The position numbers were made by a program, and so were the translations under genes. The notes beneath the pieces were generated by a model. The model saw nothing but the letters and a program-made list of their open reading frames with translations, was not told the origin of the DNA and did no database searches. From positions 1 through 23,409 of the forward strand of contig CAJJPZ010000017.1 of assembly GCA_905193765.1 (NCBI GenBank): a stretch of DNA of 23,409 bases. The letters run 5' to 3'. Source of the stretch: an uncultured Eubacterium sp. GTDB taxonomy: Bacteria > Bacillota > Clostridia > Peptostreptococcales > Anaerovoracaceae. How positions within the stretch are numbered: position 1 is the first letter of the stretch; each line of letters opens with the position of its first letter. This document shows positions 1 through 6,142 of this stretch, piece after piece.

Positions 1-1
1 C

Positions 2-2602
2 CAGAGAGGGATAGAGTCACATGTAAAGGCGATAGACGGGACGCCGCGCGTGACGGCGGCAGGAACTGCCATGCAGATGGCGTCTGATCCCGGCAGCAGA
101 GCAGACGGAGAGTTCCCGCTGACCATGGCGGAGTTGTCTAACCCATACGAGGAGGCTGAACGCGCAGCGGCGTATATACTCAGTCTGGTAAGGGATCACA
201 GCTACAGATACGGTGATATCGTCGTAGTATGCAATGATCTTGACGTCAGGGGAGCTATGCTGAGGAGGACGCTGACCCGCTGGGGCATACCTGTGTTCAC
301 CGATAAAAAAAGAAAGGTGACCCACCACAGTGCAGTAAGTTTCCTGCTTTCGCTCATGGAGCTGGTGGCAGGCGGATACAGCAACGAGGCGGTGATGCGG
401 CTGGTGAAATCGGGAGTGATGGATCATAGCAGAGATGATATCGAACTCCTGGAAAACTATGTGGCACAGTACAGGATAAGAGGCACCGCATGGAAGTCAC
501 CTTTCACGAAGGGTGTCGGTACCTATAGCGAGGATGAACTGTCGCACATGGAGGCTATACGTGAAAGCATTATCGGTACGGTGGAGACTGCCCGCAGCTC
601 CATAGGCAGCAGGAACAGAGCCGAGGTCAAGATCAGGGGTCTGTACGATTTCCTGGACGGCGAGTTCGGCATAACGGAGCGTATAGAAACTCTGATGCAG
701 AGGCAGAAAGAAATGGGTCTTTCGGAGGCAGCTGCGGAAACGGCACAGAGCTGGAATGTCATATGCAGGATAATGGATCAGATCATCGATACTGTAGGTG
801 AAGAGCGCATATCCAACAGGGAGCTGCTGACGCTGATGACGGCAGGATTCGAGGAAGTGGAGATAGGTCTGGTGCCGGTATCCTCGGACTGTGTGATAAT
901 AGGTACGCTGCAGCGTACGAGGTTCAGCAGGATCAGAGCTATGCTGGTTGTGGGGGCCAATGAAGGCGTACTTCCTATGGGTCAGGAGGATCAGGGGTTG
1001 CTCAGCGAGCGCGAGAAAACACGTCTTGAGGATCTGGGGCTGACCATATCCAAACGCGACCTGATCGCCCGCAAAGAAGAGAGCATAGCCGTCTACAGGA
1101 TGACATATATGCCGCAGGAGAGACTTTACATAAGCTGCAGCAGGGCTACGGCCGAGGGAGAAGCCGCAAGACCGTCAGAGGTGTTCCTGAAGTTCAGGGA
1201 TATCTGCCGGGATGAGGATATCCTGACGGATCTGGGGGCTGCTCCGGAAGTACAGGGGTGCCTGACCACAAAGGAGGGCTCTCTGGCATACATGGCGGAT
1301 GCGCTGAGGATCTACGGCGACGGGGGGCGTATGGACAAAGACTGGCTTCGAGTCATGAACTGGTATCGTGACAATGAGTCCGGGATGCTGGAATCGGTCA
1401 GACGAGGGCTGATGTTCAGCAATGTATCTGACAGTATCGGGGAAAAGTTTGCCGATGCGCTCTACAGGGGAGATAAGGCGGAGCTCGAAGTCAGTGCTTC
1501 GCAGCTGGAAAAGTACAGCAGCTGTCCATTCGCGCATTTCATCAGATACGGTCTGAAACCTGAAGAACTGAGGACTTATGAGATCGGTGCCAGGGAGATC
1601 GGCGACGTGTACCATGAATGCATGATGATTTTTTCGAGAAATCTCAACTCGGGACTTGAAACGGGGATGGGTATAAGGGACGAGGGATCGCCGTGGATGA
1701 ACGTTACACGTGAGGAATGCGACCGGCAGATCGGACTGATCCTCAGCGGCGGTCTCGACGGATACAGAGAGGGGCTGCTTTCGGCGGGCAATGCCGAAAA
1801 ATACAAGACTGGAAGGATAACTGAGATATGCAGCAGGATCGCCTGGACCATGGTTGAACAGGTACGCAAAGGCGACATAAAGGAAATGGGATTCGAGGTG
1901 CCTTTCGGGCGGGGATGCAGACTGCCGGAGATAAGGGTCAGTGCCGGGAGCCGGGATGTGCTGATCCGTGGAAAGATCGACAGGATGGATCTGATGGGCG
2001 GGCAGGAGGAATCTGTCCGGATCATAGATTATAAAACCGGAAGCGATACGATAGACACTGAATATTTCAGAAAGGGATACAAACTCCAGCTGATGATATA
2101 TCTCAAGGCGGGGATGCAGGGAAACCGATCCCTGAAACCCGCAGGGGTCTTCTATTTCAGGATACACGATGTTGATGTCAATGCGGATACCAGGAAAGTA
2201 GAGCATGGACAGGAGGCGCTGGAGGCAAGGGTGTCGGAGTCCTACAAGCTCCAGGGCATAATGCTGGACGATCAGGAACTGCTGTCATCCATGGACACAG
2301 AGCTCGAAGGCTCGTCCAGTGTGGTCCCGGTAAAATTCAGCAAGAAGACCGGTACCTTCGTGCCTTCTGCGGGAGGTATGCTGCTCAGCGAGGATGAGTT
2401 CCGGGAACTGACGGAAGCTGTGGATGAGCAGGTGGAACGGATCTGTGGCGAGATATGTTCAGGCAATATATCCGTCAGCCCCAAGCGTGAGAAAGACCGT
2501 GACATGGAGGGCAAGGTCAGGACGTCATGCAGATACTGCGGATACAAAAGTATATGCATGTTCGACACATCTTTCAGAGGATGCAGGTTCCAGAACGTGT
2601 GA
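2..2602 (+). CDS. addB: AddB, ATP-dependent helicase/nuclease subunit B (5'-partial)
   Basis: The frame is open from base 2, so the gene begins before the window; the GTG at 50 is internal. AddB is the Chi-scanning nuclease subunit of AddAB, which resects double-strand breaks for recombination. About 866 residues are visible against roughly 1150 for the family, so the N-terminal ATP-binding motif is outside. Visible marks are the helicase-like segment around 930-985 (GANEGVLPM), a RecB-type PD-(D/E)XK nuclease core with IIDYKTG near 2020-2042, and the four cysteines of the 4Fe-4S clamp: one in SSCPF near 1520 and three in CRYCGYKSIC near 2527-2560. These cysteines bracket the nuclease domain as in Bacillus AddB. 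The C-terminus looks natural, not truncated. addA, which normally follows, is absent downstream; whether it lies upstream cannot be seen. Confidence 0.93.
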   Translation, partial: QRGIESHVKAIDGTPRVTAAGTAMQMASDPGSRADGEFPLTMAELSNPYEEAERAAAYILSLVRDHSYRYGDIVVVCNDLDVRGAMLRRTLTRWGIPVFTDKKRKVTHHSAVSFLLSLMELVAGGYSNEAVMRLVKSGVMDHSRDDIELLENYVAQYRIRGTAWKSPFTKGVGTYSEDELSHMEAIRESIIGTVETARSSIGSRNRAEVKIRGLYDFLDGEFGITERIETLMQRQKEMGLSEAAAETAQSWNVICRIMDQIIDTVGEERISNRELLTLMTAGFEEVEIGLVPVSSDCVIIGTLQRTRFSRIRAMLVVGANEGVLPMGQEDQGLLSEREKTRLEDLGLTISKRDLIARKEESIAVYRMTYMPQERLYISCSRATAEGEAARPSEVFLKFRDICRDEDILTDLGAAPEVQGCLTTKEGSLAYMADALRIYGDGGRMDKDWLRVMNWYRDNESGMLESVRRGLMFSNVSDSIGEKFADALYRGDKAELEVSASQLEKYSSCPFAHFIRYGLKPEELRTYEIGAREIGDVYHECMMIFSRNLNSGLETGMGIRDEGSPWMNVTREECDRQIGLILSGGLDGYREGLLSAGNAEKYKTGRITEICSRIAWTMVEQVRKGDIKEMGFEVPFGRGCRLPEIRVSAGSRDVLIRGKIDRMDLMGGQEESVRIIDYKTGSDTIDTEYFRKGYKLQLMIYLKAGMQGNRSLKPAGVFYFRIHDVDVNADTRKVEHGQEALEARVSESYKLQGIMLDDQELLSSMDTELEGSSSVVPVKFSKKTGTFVPSAGGMLLSEDEFRELTEAVDEQVERICGEICSGNISVSPKREKDRDMEGKVRTSCRYCGYKSICMFDTSFRGCRFQNV

Positions 2603-2652
2603 GGATTGCATAGAGACTGTGAACAGAGCCGTCTTTCAATGACCAGGTAGGC

Positions 2653-3636
2653 GTGGTGACCTACGGAGCCGGAGGTGGATGCAATGCTGTGAACGGGGCA
2701 TACGGAGGGGTTTCGAGGAAGATAACAGTACCTGCGAAAGGTACGGTGAATATGGCCGTAAATGGAACATGCAGCATTGGCAGCGGAGATATATATTACG
2801 GCGTTTTTATGGATCAGAACATGACACAGCCGGTGAACGACAGCAGTTATAATGTCATCAGTGCAGGAAGCGGCAAAGCAGAGGGAAATGCCTTCAGCGT
2901 ACCTGCTGGCGGGACATACTATGTCGGTGTGTATTCGGATATATCGTCTGGTCAGAAATATACGGTGATTTCTCTTGCAGCATACGCCAGTGGTACGGAC
3001 CGTACACTTTCAGACGGTCAATGGAGCGCCGTGGGACAGAAAGAGGCGCAGACCAATATGTTCAGATTCAAGGCGTCGAACACAGGATACATACGTGTCG
3101 ATACAACAGATGTCGATGACGACAGCAGCGTGTCCGTGACGCTTCTCAGCAGCAGCAGGAAAACACTGTCTTCGTCAGCAGACAGCTCCTCCAGGCCTGT
3201 GTACGGCGTGAAGAAAGGCGTCGCATACTATATACGTGCCAGGGCAGGATACAGTCGCGGTGGCGGTTACAGGTTAAAAGTCACGAATCATAAGATAAGC
3301 GAAAAGAGCGGCAGCAGCAGATCAAAAGCTGTGAATATCAAGTGCGATTCTACGGTAAAGGGCACAGTCATCGCTGGAGAAAGCCGTTCGGACTGGTACA
3401 AATTCAAACTGTCAGGCAAAAAGAGTGTATCGCTGACGGTAAAGGGTGCAACTAACGACAGGCTAAAGATAGAAGTGTATTCAGGCAGAAAAAAGGTGAA
3501 GACATCGACATTCTACAGCAGCACTGAAAGCCTGACACTCAGGTCTGCCGGTAAGTGGAAAAAAGGCACATATCACATCAGGGTGTACAGAGGAAACAGC
3601 AGATCATCAGGATGGTATTCACTGAAGTGGAGGTAG
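2653..3636 (+). CDS. PPC-like beta-sandwich repeat protein, probably 5'-truncated
   Basis: Three tandem beta-sandwich units of about 105-110 residues each resemble bacterial pre-peptidase C-terminal (PPC) domains. Each ends in a similar strand pair: YYVGVYSDISSGQKY, YYIRARAGYSRGGGY and YHIRVYRGNSRSSGWY. Composition is Ser/Gly/Lys/Tyr rich, as in surface or secreted proteins of Clostridia. However, no signal peptide, anchor or convincing ribosome site is present. The only candidate starts are GTG codons at 2653 and 2656, and the frame stays open and protein-like back to the stop at 2620. This suggests that the N-terminus, including its export signal, has been lost. The gene starts 50 bases after addB. 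Function is unknown; binding or a structural role outside the cell would be usual for such repeats. It may be a pseudogene. Confidence 0.6.
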   Translation: MVTYGAGGGCNAVNGAYGGVSRKITVPAKGTVNMAVNGTCSIGSGDIYYGVFMDQNMTQPVNDSSYNVISAGSGKAEGNAFSVPAGGTYYVGVYSDISSGQKYTVISLAAYASGTDRTLSDGQWSAVGQKEAQTNMFRFKASNTGYIRVDTTDVDDDSSVSVTLLSSSRKTLSSSADSSSRPVYGVKKGVAYYIRARAGYSRGGGYRLKVTNHKISEKSGSSRSKAVNIKCDSTVKGTVIAGESRSDWYKFKLSGKKSVSLTVKGATNDRLKIEVYSGRKKVKTSTFYSSTESLTLRSAGKWKKGTYHIRVYRGNSRSSGWYSLKWR

Positions 3637-3655
3637 CAGGCGGTTTTTGCTGTTG

Positions 3656-3684
3656 TTGATACCTTCCGTCATTGATTTTATTAT
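3656..3684 (+). promoter_or_regulatory. Promoter of the orphan small RNA
   Basis: The -35 box TTGATA (3656-3661) is separated by exactly 17 bases from the -10 box TATTAT (3679-3684). It points at the conserved hairpin region ending near 3790, giving a predicted transcript of about 100 nt. No ORF follows. Confidence 0.5.
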
Positions 3685-3689
3685 CTGCC

Positions 3690-3790
3690 CTTGATGTAAT
3701 AAACGCAAGAAGAAAAGCCGTTGAAAACGGCCAACCAAATCATTAGCATTTAGCCGCCGATAGGTTTCAAGTAAGGGCGGCTATTTTATT
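3690..3790 (+). ncRNA. Antitoxin-like small RNA of a Hol_Tox-type locus, toxin ORF missing
   Basis: A transcript from the promoter at 3656-3684 would cover two hairpins. The first is GCCGTT/AACGGC (3717-3731); the second is TAGCCGCC/GGCGGCTA (3751-3758 with 3776-3783), followed by TTTTATTT. The loop between the second arms and the flanking text match from memory the conserved 3' region of Firmicutes 'putative holin-like toxin' genes (TxpA/RatA-like type I systems). There, the opposite strand carries the toxin mRNA end. On the minus strand the first hairpin is followed by TTTTCTT, so it can end the opposing transcript. Reading the minus strand between 3791 and 3900, I find no short hydrophobic toxin ORF. 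The element is therefore either a remnant or a solitary regulatory RNA. Confidence 0.45.
3717..3731 (-). terminator. Intrinsic terminator on the minus strand
   Basis: Read on the minus strand: GCCGTT, loop TTC, AACGGC, then TTTTCTTCTT. In holin-like toxin loci this position would end the toxin mRNA. Here no minus-strand gene is left to use it. Confidence 0.45.
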
Positions 3791-3791
3791 T
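3751..3791 (+). terminator. Intrinsic terminator of the small RNA
   Basis: An 8-bp stem TAGCCGCC/GGCGGCTA with a 17-base loop is followed by TTTTATTT. It forms the 3' end of the predicted small RNA and, if readthrough occurs, of the PPC-like gene. Confidence 0.6.
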
Positions 3792-3811
3792 CCTGTACAA
3801 TTTTGTACAGG
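3792..3811. repeat. 20-bp palindrome CCTGTACAA-TT-TTGTACAGG
   Basis: Perfect 9-bp inverted repeat with a two-base centre, immediately behind the small RNA terminator. It has the size and symmetry of an operator for a dimeric repressor, but no gene start or promoter is visibly next to it. The Firmicutes LexA box does not match. Function unknown. Confidence 0.5.
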
Positions 3812-3877
3812 ATCAACAGATAAATTAAATTCAGTATGTATTCCATCTCGGGTTCGAGCCCCAAGTAGGTATAATAA

Positions 3878-3900
3878 AAAAGCAGGCTATGCCTGCTTTT
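3878..3900 (-). terminator. Terminator of the tRNA-Thr/tRNA-Ala unit
   Basis: A stem AAAAGCAGGC/GCCTGCTTTT with loop TAT is followed on the minus strand by TTTTTATTAT. It lies just beyond the CCA end of tRNA-Ala. The mirror-image T run on the plus strand means it could also work in the other direction. Confidence 0.8.
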
Positions 3901-3903
3901 ATC

Positions 3904-3979
3904 TGGTGGAGAATACGGGGCTCGAACCCGTGACCTTATGACTGCCAGTCATACGCGCTCCCAGCTGCGCTAATCCCCC
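3904..3979 (-). tRNA. tRNA-Ala (anticodon GGC)
   Basis: A 76-base cloverleaf read on the minus strand has acceptor GGGGGAT/ATTCTCC, D stem GCGC/GCGC, anticodon loop CTGGCAG with anticodon GGC, T loop TTCGAGC and encoded CCA. The G3-U70 wobble pair, the identity element of alanine tRNA, is present. It is transcribed together with the tRNA-Thr five bases upstream. Confidence 0.95.
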
Positions 3980-3984
3980 ATTAT

Positions 3985-4060
3985 TGGAGCCACTGGCCGG
4001 GATCGAACCGGCCACCTGCACGTTACGAATGTGCTGCTCTGCCAGATGAGCTACAGTGGC
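3985..4060 (-). tRNA. tRNA-Thr (anticodon CGT)
   Basis: A 76-base cloverleaf on the minus strand has acceptor GCCACTG/CAGTGGC, D stem GCTC/GAGC, anticodon loop TTCGTAA with anticodon CGT, T stem GCCGG/CCGGC and encoded CCA. It reads ACG codons. The anticodon stem GCACA/CGTGC has an A-C mismatch at position 31-39 next to the loop; all other stems pair fully. It is the first gene of the tRNA pair. Confidence 0.93.
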
Positions 4061-4072
4061 TTGATAACGTAT

Positions 4073-4101
4073 ATTTTACTATGATAAAAACTTTACGTCA
4101 A
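4073..4101 (-). promoter_or_regulatory. Promoter of the tRNA pair
   Basis: On the minus strand the -35 box TTGACG (4101-4096) and the -10 box TAAAAT (4078-4073) are separated by 17 bases. Transcription should start about 6 bases before tRNA-Thr. The -35 box overlaps that of the divergent plus-strand promoter. Confidence 0.75.
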
Positions 4102-4121
4102 GACCTACTTTTGTATATAAT
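4093..4121 (+). promoter_or_regulatory. Promoter of the SHOCT/MBL operon
   Basis: The -35 box TTACGT (4093-4098), a 17-base spacer and a perfect -10 box TATAAT (4116-4121) predict a start near 4128 and an untranslated leader of about 114 bases. Bases 4096-4098 are shared with the -35 box of the minus-strand tRNA promoter, so the two polymerases would compete. Confidence 0.6.
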
Positions 4122-4241
4122 AACATATGGTATTTATGATGATCTGCATCCGGGATCGCGTAGTGAAGCGGGTCATATCAGTATAGAAACAGCATCGAAC
4201 GAAGCAGGGATGAATATAATGTACAGAACAGGAGAACCGAT

Positions 4242-4619
4242 ATGGATGAGAAACTTAAGATACTGAAAATGGTGGAGGCGGGCACCGTCACGGCACAGCA
4301 GGCGGCGGATATGATGGCGGAGGCAGACCAGGCGGAGCCGCGCAGTATCGAACTGCCGCCGGGATACGACTGTAAGCTGTTCAGGATAACTGTAGACGGC
4401 GCACAGGGTGACAAGGTGAACATACAGCTTCCGGTAGGTGCAGTGCGGCGCATACTGGACATCGCAGGAAGACTGCCTGTGCCGGAGGAAACTTTCAACG
4501 GCATGGATGTCAGCGAGCTGATGGATGCGGTCATCCGGTGCCTCGAAGAGGGAGCGCAGGGCGATCTTGTGGATGCTGTTACCGCTGACGGCACCAGAGT
4601 AAAGATCTGCGTGGAATAA
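4242..4619 (+). CDS. SHOCT-like domain protein
   Basis: The 125-residue protein opens with a short amphipathic helical segment (residues 1-30, EKLKILKMVEAGTVTAQQAADMM). This resembles the SHOCT-like domain found at the N-terminus of LiaX/YvlB-type and DUF2089-linked proteins. The rest (about 40-125) alternates beta strands and helices, with FRITVDG, VNIQLPVGAVRRIL and a final GDLVDAVTADGTRVKICVE. There is no signal peptide or membrane segment, so it is probably cytoplasmic. The start is set by AGGAGA six bases before the ATG. It heads a three-gene unit, 27 bases before the next gene. In related gene sets such pairs accompany envelope-stress functions, but the role here is unknown. Confidence 0.8.
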   Translation: MDEKLKILKMVEAGTVTAQQAADMMAEADQAEPRSIELPPGYDCKLFRITVDGAQGDKVNIQLPVGAVRRILDIAGRLPVPEETFNGMDVSELMDAVIRCLEEGAQGDLVDAVTADGTRVKICVE

Positions 4620-4646
4620 AATATAAAGGAGCAGCAGGAAACAACG

Positions 4647-4910
4647 ATGAAGATAAAGATAAGGACGAGCAAAGTGAAATTTTCCATGCCGGTCCCTTCG
4701 GGCATGACGGGGAGGGCGATAAAAGCCATACCTGACTCTGTTTTCGAGGATCTGCGCAGGAAAGCGGATGACTCGCTGGCACAGTACATAAGCCGTGAGA
4801 TGTTCCTCATGATATATGAGGAATGCAGGGACATATTCGATAAGAACAAGGGGCTTGAGATAGTGCACGTCGAAGACAGCGACGGCACATTCGTATCAGT
4901 GAAATTATAA
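4647..4910 (+). CDS. Small hypothetical protein paired with the SHOCT-like protein
   Basis: An 87-residue protein begins with a beta hairpin (MKIKIRTSKVKFSMPVP), has a charged helical middle and ends in GLEIVHVEDSDGTFVSVKL. That last segment is similar in pattern to the tail of the preceding protein (DAVTADGTRVKICVE): a strand, an acidic D-G-T turn and a strand. This suggests the two are relatives or bind each other. Small proteins of this type follow SHOCT-domain proteins in many Firmicutes as far as I recall. There is no membrane segment. An AAGGAG ribosome site lies about 15 bases upstream and an AGGA closer to the ATG. Function unknown. Confidence 0.75.
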   Translation: MKIKIRTSKVKFSMPVPSGMTGRAIKAIPDSVFEDLRRKADDSLAQYISREMFLMIYEECRDIFDKNKGLEIVHVEDSDGTFVSVKL

Positions 4911-4924
4911 GGAAAGAACAGGGA

Positions 4925-6040
4925 ATGACAACAGAAACAAAGACATCGAAACAGAAAATACATTCATATAACGGAGGCAACGGAGAAAAAAGCCGGTGCA
5001 TGAGGAAGTTCGCAGCGGTCGTGGTGACGGCGTTTATGCTGATCGTGACGGCAGGCTGCACAGACGGTGGCGGCAGTACAGGCGGCGTCGCGGCAGATGG
5101 CGAACTCATGGTGCATTATCTGGACGTGGGTCAGGCGGATTCCACGCTGCTGGTGTCGGGAGACGAGGCTATGCTCATCGACACGGGCAACAGGGACGAT
5201 GCTGACTACATACTCTCGTATCTTGATGAACTGGGGATAGATGAACTGGAATATATAGTCTTTACACATCCTCACGAGGATCACATGGGATCGGGGAATG
5301 AGATCGTGCAAAATATAGACGTCGGCAAAATATATATGCTGGACGGATATGACAGCGGGATCGCGCTGAAACTGAAAAAGACGATAGAAGCAGAGGCGAT
5401 ACCGACGGAAGCTCCGGAGCCGGGAGACAAAATGACATTTGGCGACTGCAGCATAGACTTTCTGGGGCCGGTGCAGGACTACAAGGACGTGAACGATGAT
5501 TCCATATGTCTTAAAGTGAGTCACGGAGACAGCAGGTTCCTGTTCACCGGAGACGCCGGATCCGGTGCTGAACGCGATATGATCGAAGCAGGATATGACC
5601 TTGAGACTGACGTGCTGCAGGCGGGACATCACGGCAGCAGTACATCCAACAGCTATTATTTCCTGAGGGAATCGAATCCGAAATATGCAGTGATATCCTG
5701 TGGAAAGGGCAATATGTACGGCCATCCCCATGAAGAAACTCTCAGCAGGCTCAGCGACCTGGGCGCGGAGGTCTTCAGGACAGATCAGCAGGGGACGGTG
5801 ATCGCCACAGATGACGGCAGCGGCAATATAAGCTTCAACTGTGAGGGAAGGAAAGCCGAAAGAAAACATACATCGGATCATGAGGACGCCGCGTATATAG
5901 GAAATCTGAACTCTAAGAAGTATCACAGACCGGACTGCGGAGGTCTGCCGGAGGAGCAGAACCGCGTATATTTCAAGAGCAGGGAAGGTGCTGAAAAGGC
6001 CGGATATGAACCTTGCGGAAGGTGTCATCCGGATGAATAG
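4925..6040 (+). CDS. ComEC-type metallo-beta-lactamase lipoprotein with Ada-like zinc module
   Basis: A lipoprotein signal with lipobox VTAGC places Cys45 as the anchored residue, so the enzyme is extracellular. The metallo-beta-lactamase fold resembles the C-terminal domain of competence protein ComEC: HYLDVGQADSTLL at 64-76, metal site THPHEDH (114-120), GDAG (209-212), AGHHGS (233-238) and HPHE (267-270). Such domains are phosphodiesterases or nucleases. A C-terminal module (about 324-371; KYHRPDCGG, VYFKSREGAEKAGYEPCGRC) resembles the Ada-type zinc-binding domain common on secreted nucleases. A role in degrading or processing external DNA is inferred. The start is uncertain: ATG 4925 gives a 26-residue N-terminal extension before the natural signal start MRKF (ATG 5000). 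A strong terminator follows. Confidence 0.88.
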   Translation: MTTETKTSKQKIHSYNGGNGEKSRCMRKFAAVVVTAFMLIVTAGCTDGGGSTGGVAADGELMVHYLDVGQADSTLLVSGDEAMLIDTGNRDDADYILSYLDELGIDELEYIVFTHPHEDHMGSGNEIVQNIDVGKIYMLDGYDSGIALKLKKTIEAEAIPTEAPEPGDKMTFGDCSIDFLGPVQDYKDVNDDSICLKVSHGDSRFLFTGDAGSGAERDMIEAGYDLETDVLQAGHHGSSTSNSYYFLRESNPKYAVISCGKGNMYGHPHEETLSRLSDLGAEVFRTDQQGTVIATDDGSGNISFNCEGRKAERKHTSDHEDAAYIGNLNSKKYHRPDCGGLPEEQNRVYFKSREGAEKAGYEPCGRCHPDE

Positions 6041-6054
6041 AAAAATATGAGCAT

Positions 6055-6110
6055 AAGGCTGCATATCGCAGACTGCCATCAGAGCAGAGCGAGTGCAGCC
6101 TTGTTTTCTG
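6055..6110 (+). terminator. Terminator of the MBL operon
   Basis: The stem AAGGCTGCA (6055-6063)/TGCAGCCTT (6094-6102) has a 30-base loop and is followed by GTTTTCTG. It lies just before the convergent minus-strand terminator. Confidence 0.65.
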
Positions 6111-6113
6111 TAC

Positions 6114-6142
6114 GAAAAAAATGAGCTGCTACTGCAGCTCAT
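6114..6142 (-). terminator. Terminator overlapping the stop codon of the minus-strand gene
   Basis: On the minus strand a perfect 9-bp stem ATGAGCTGC/GCAGCTCAT (6142-6134 with 6129-6121) has loop AGTA and is followed by a run of T. The TAG stop codon at 6131-6129 sits across the loop and the first base of the descending stem. The last codons thus form half of the hairpin. Confidence 0.8.

Noticed and set aside
1175..2206. Long minus-strand open frame opposite addB (343 codons)
   Set aside because: It is a shadow of addB. Its composition is His/Arg/Pro rich without any motif, and addB is clearly coding in this region.
4081..4266. 61-codon plus-strand frame before the SHOCT gene
   Set aside because: Its start lies upstream of the predicted transcription start, it has no ribosome site and it overlaps the SHOCT gene in another frame. 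The region is better read as promoter and leader.
4173..6142. Long minus-strand frames opposite the SHOCT and MBL genes
   Set aside because: They mirror recognised plus-strand genes and have no start signals or domains.
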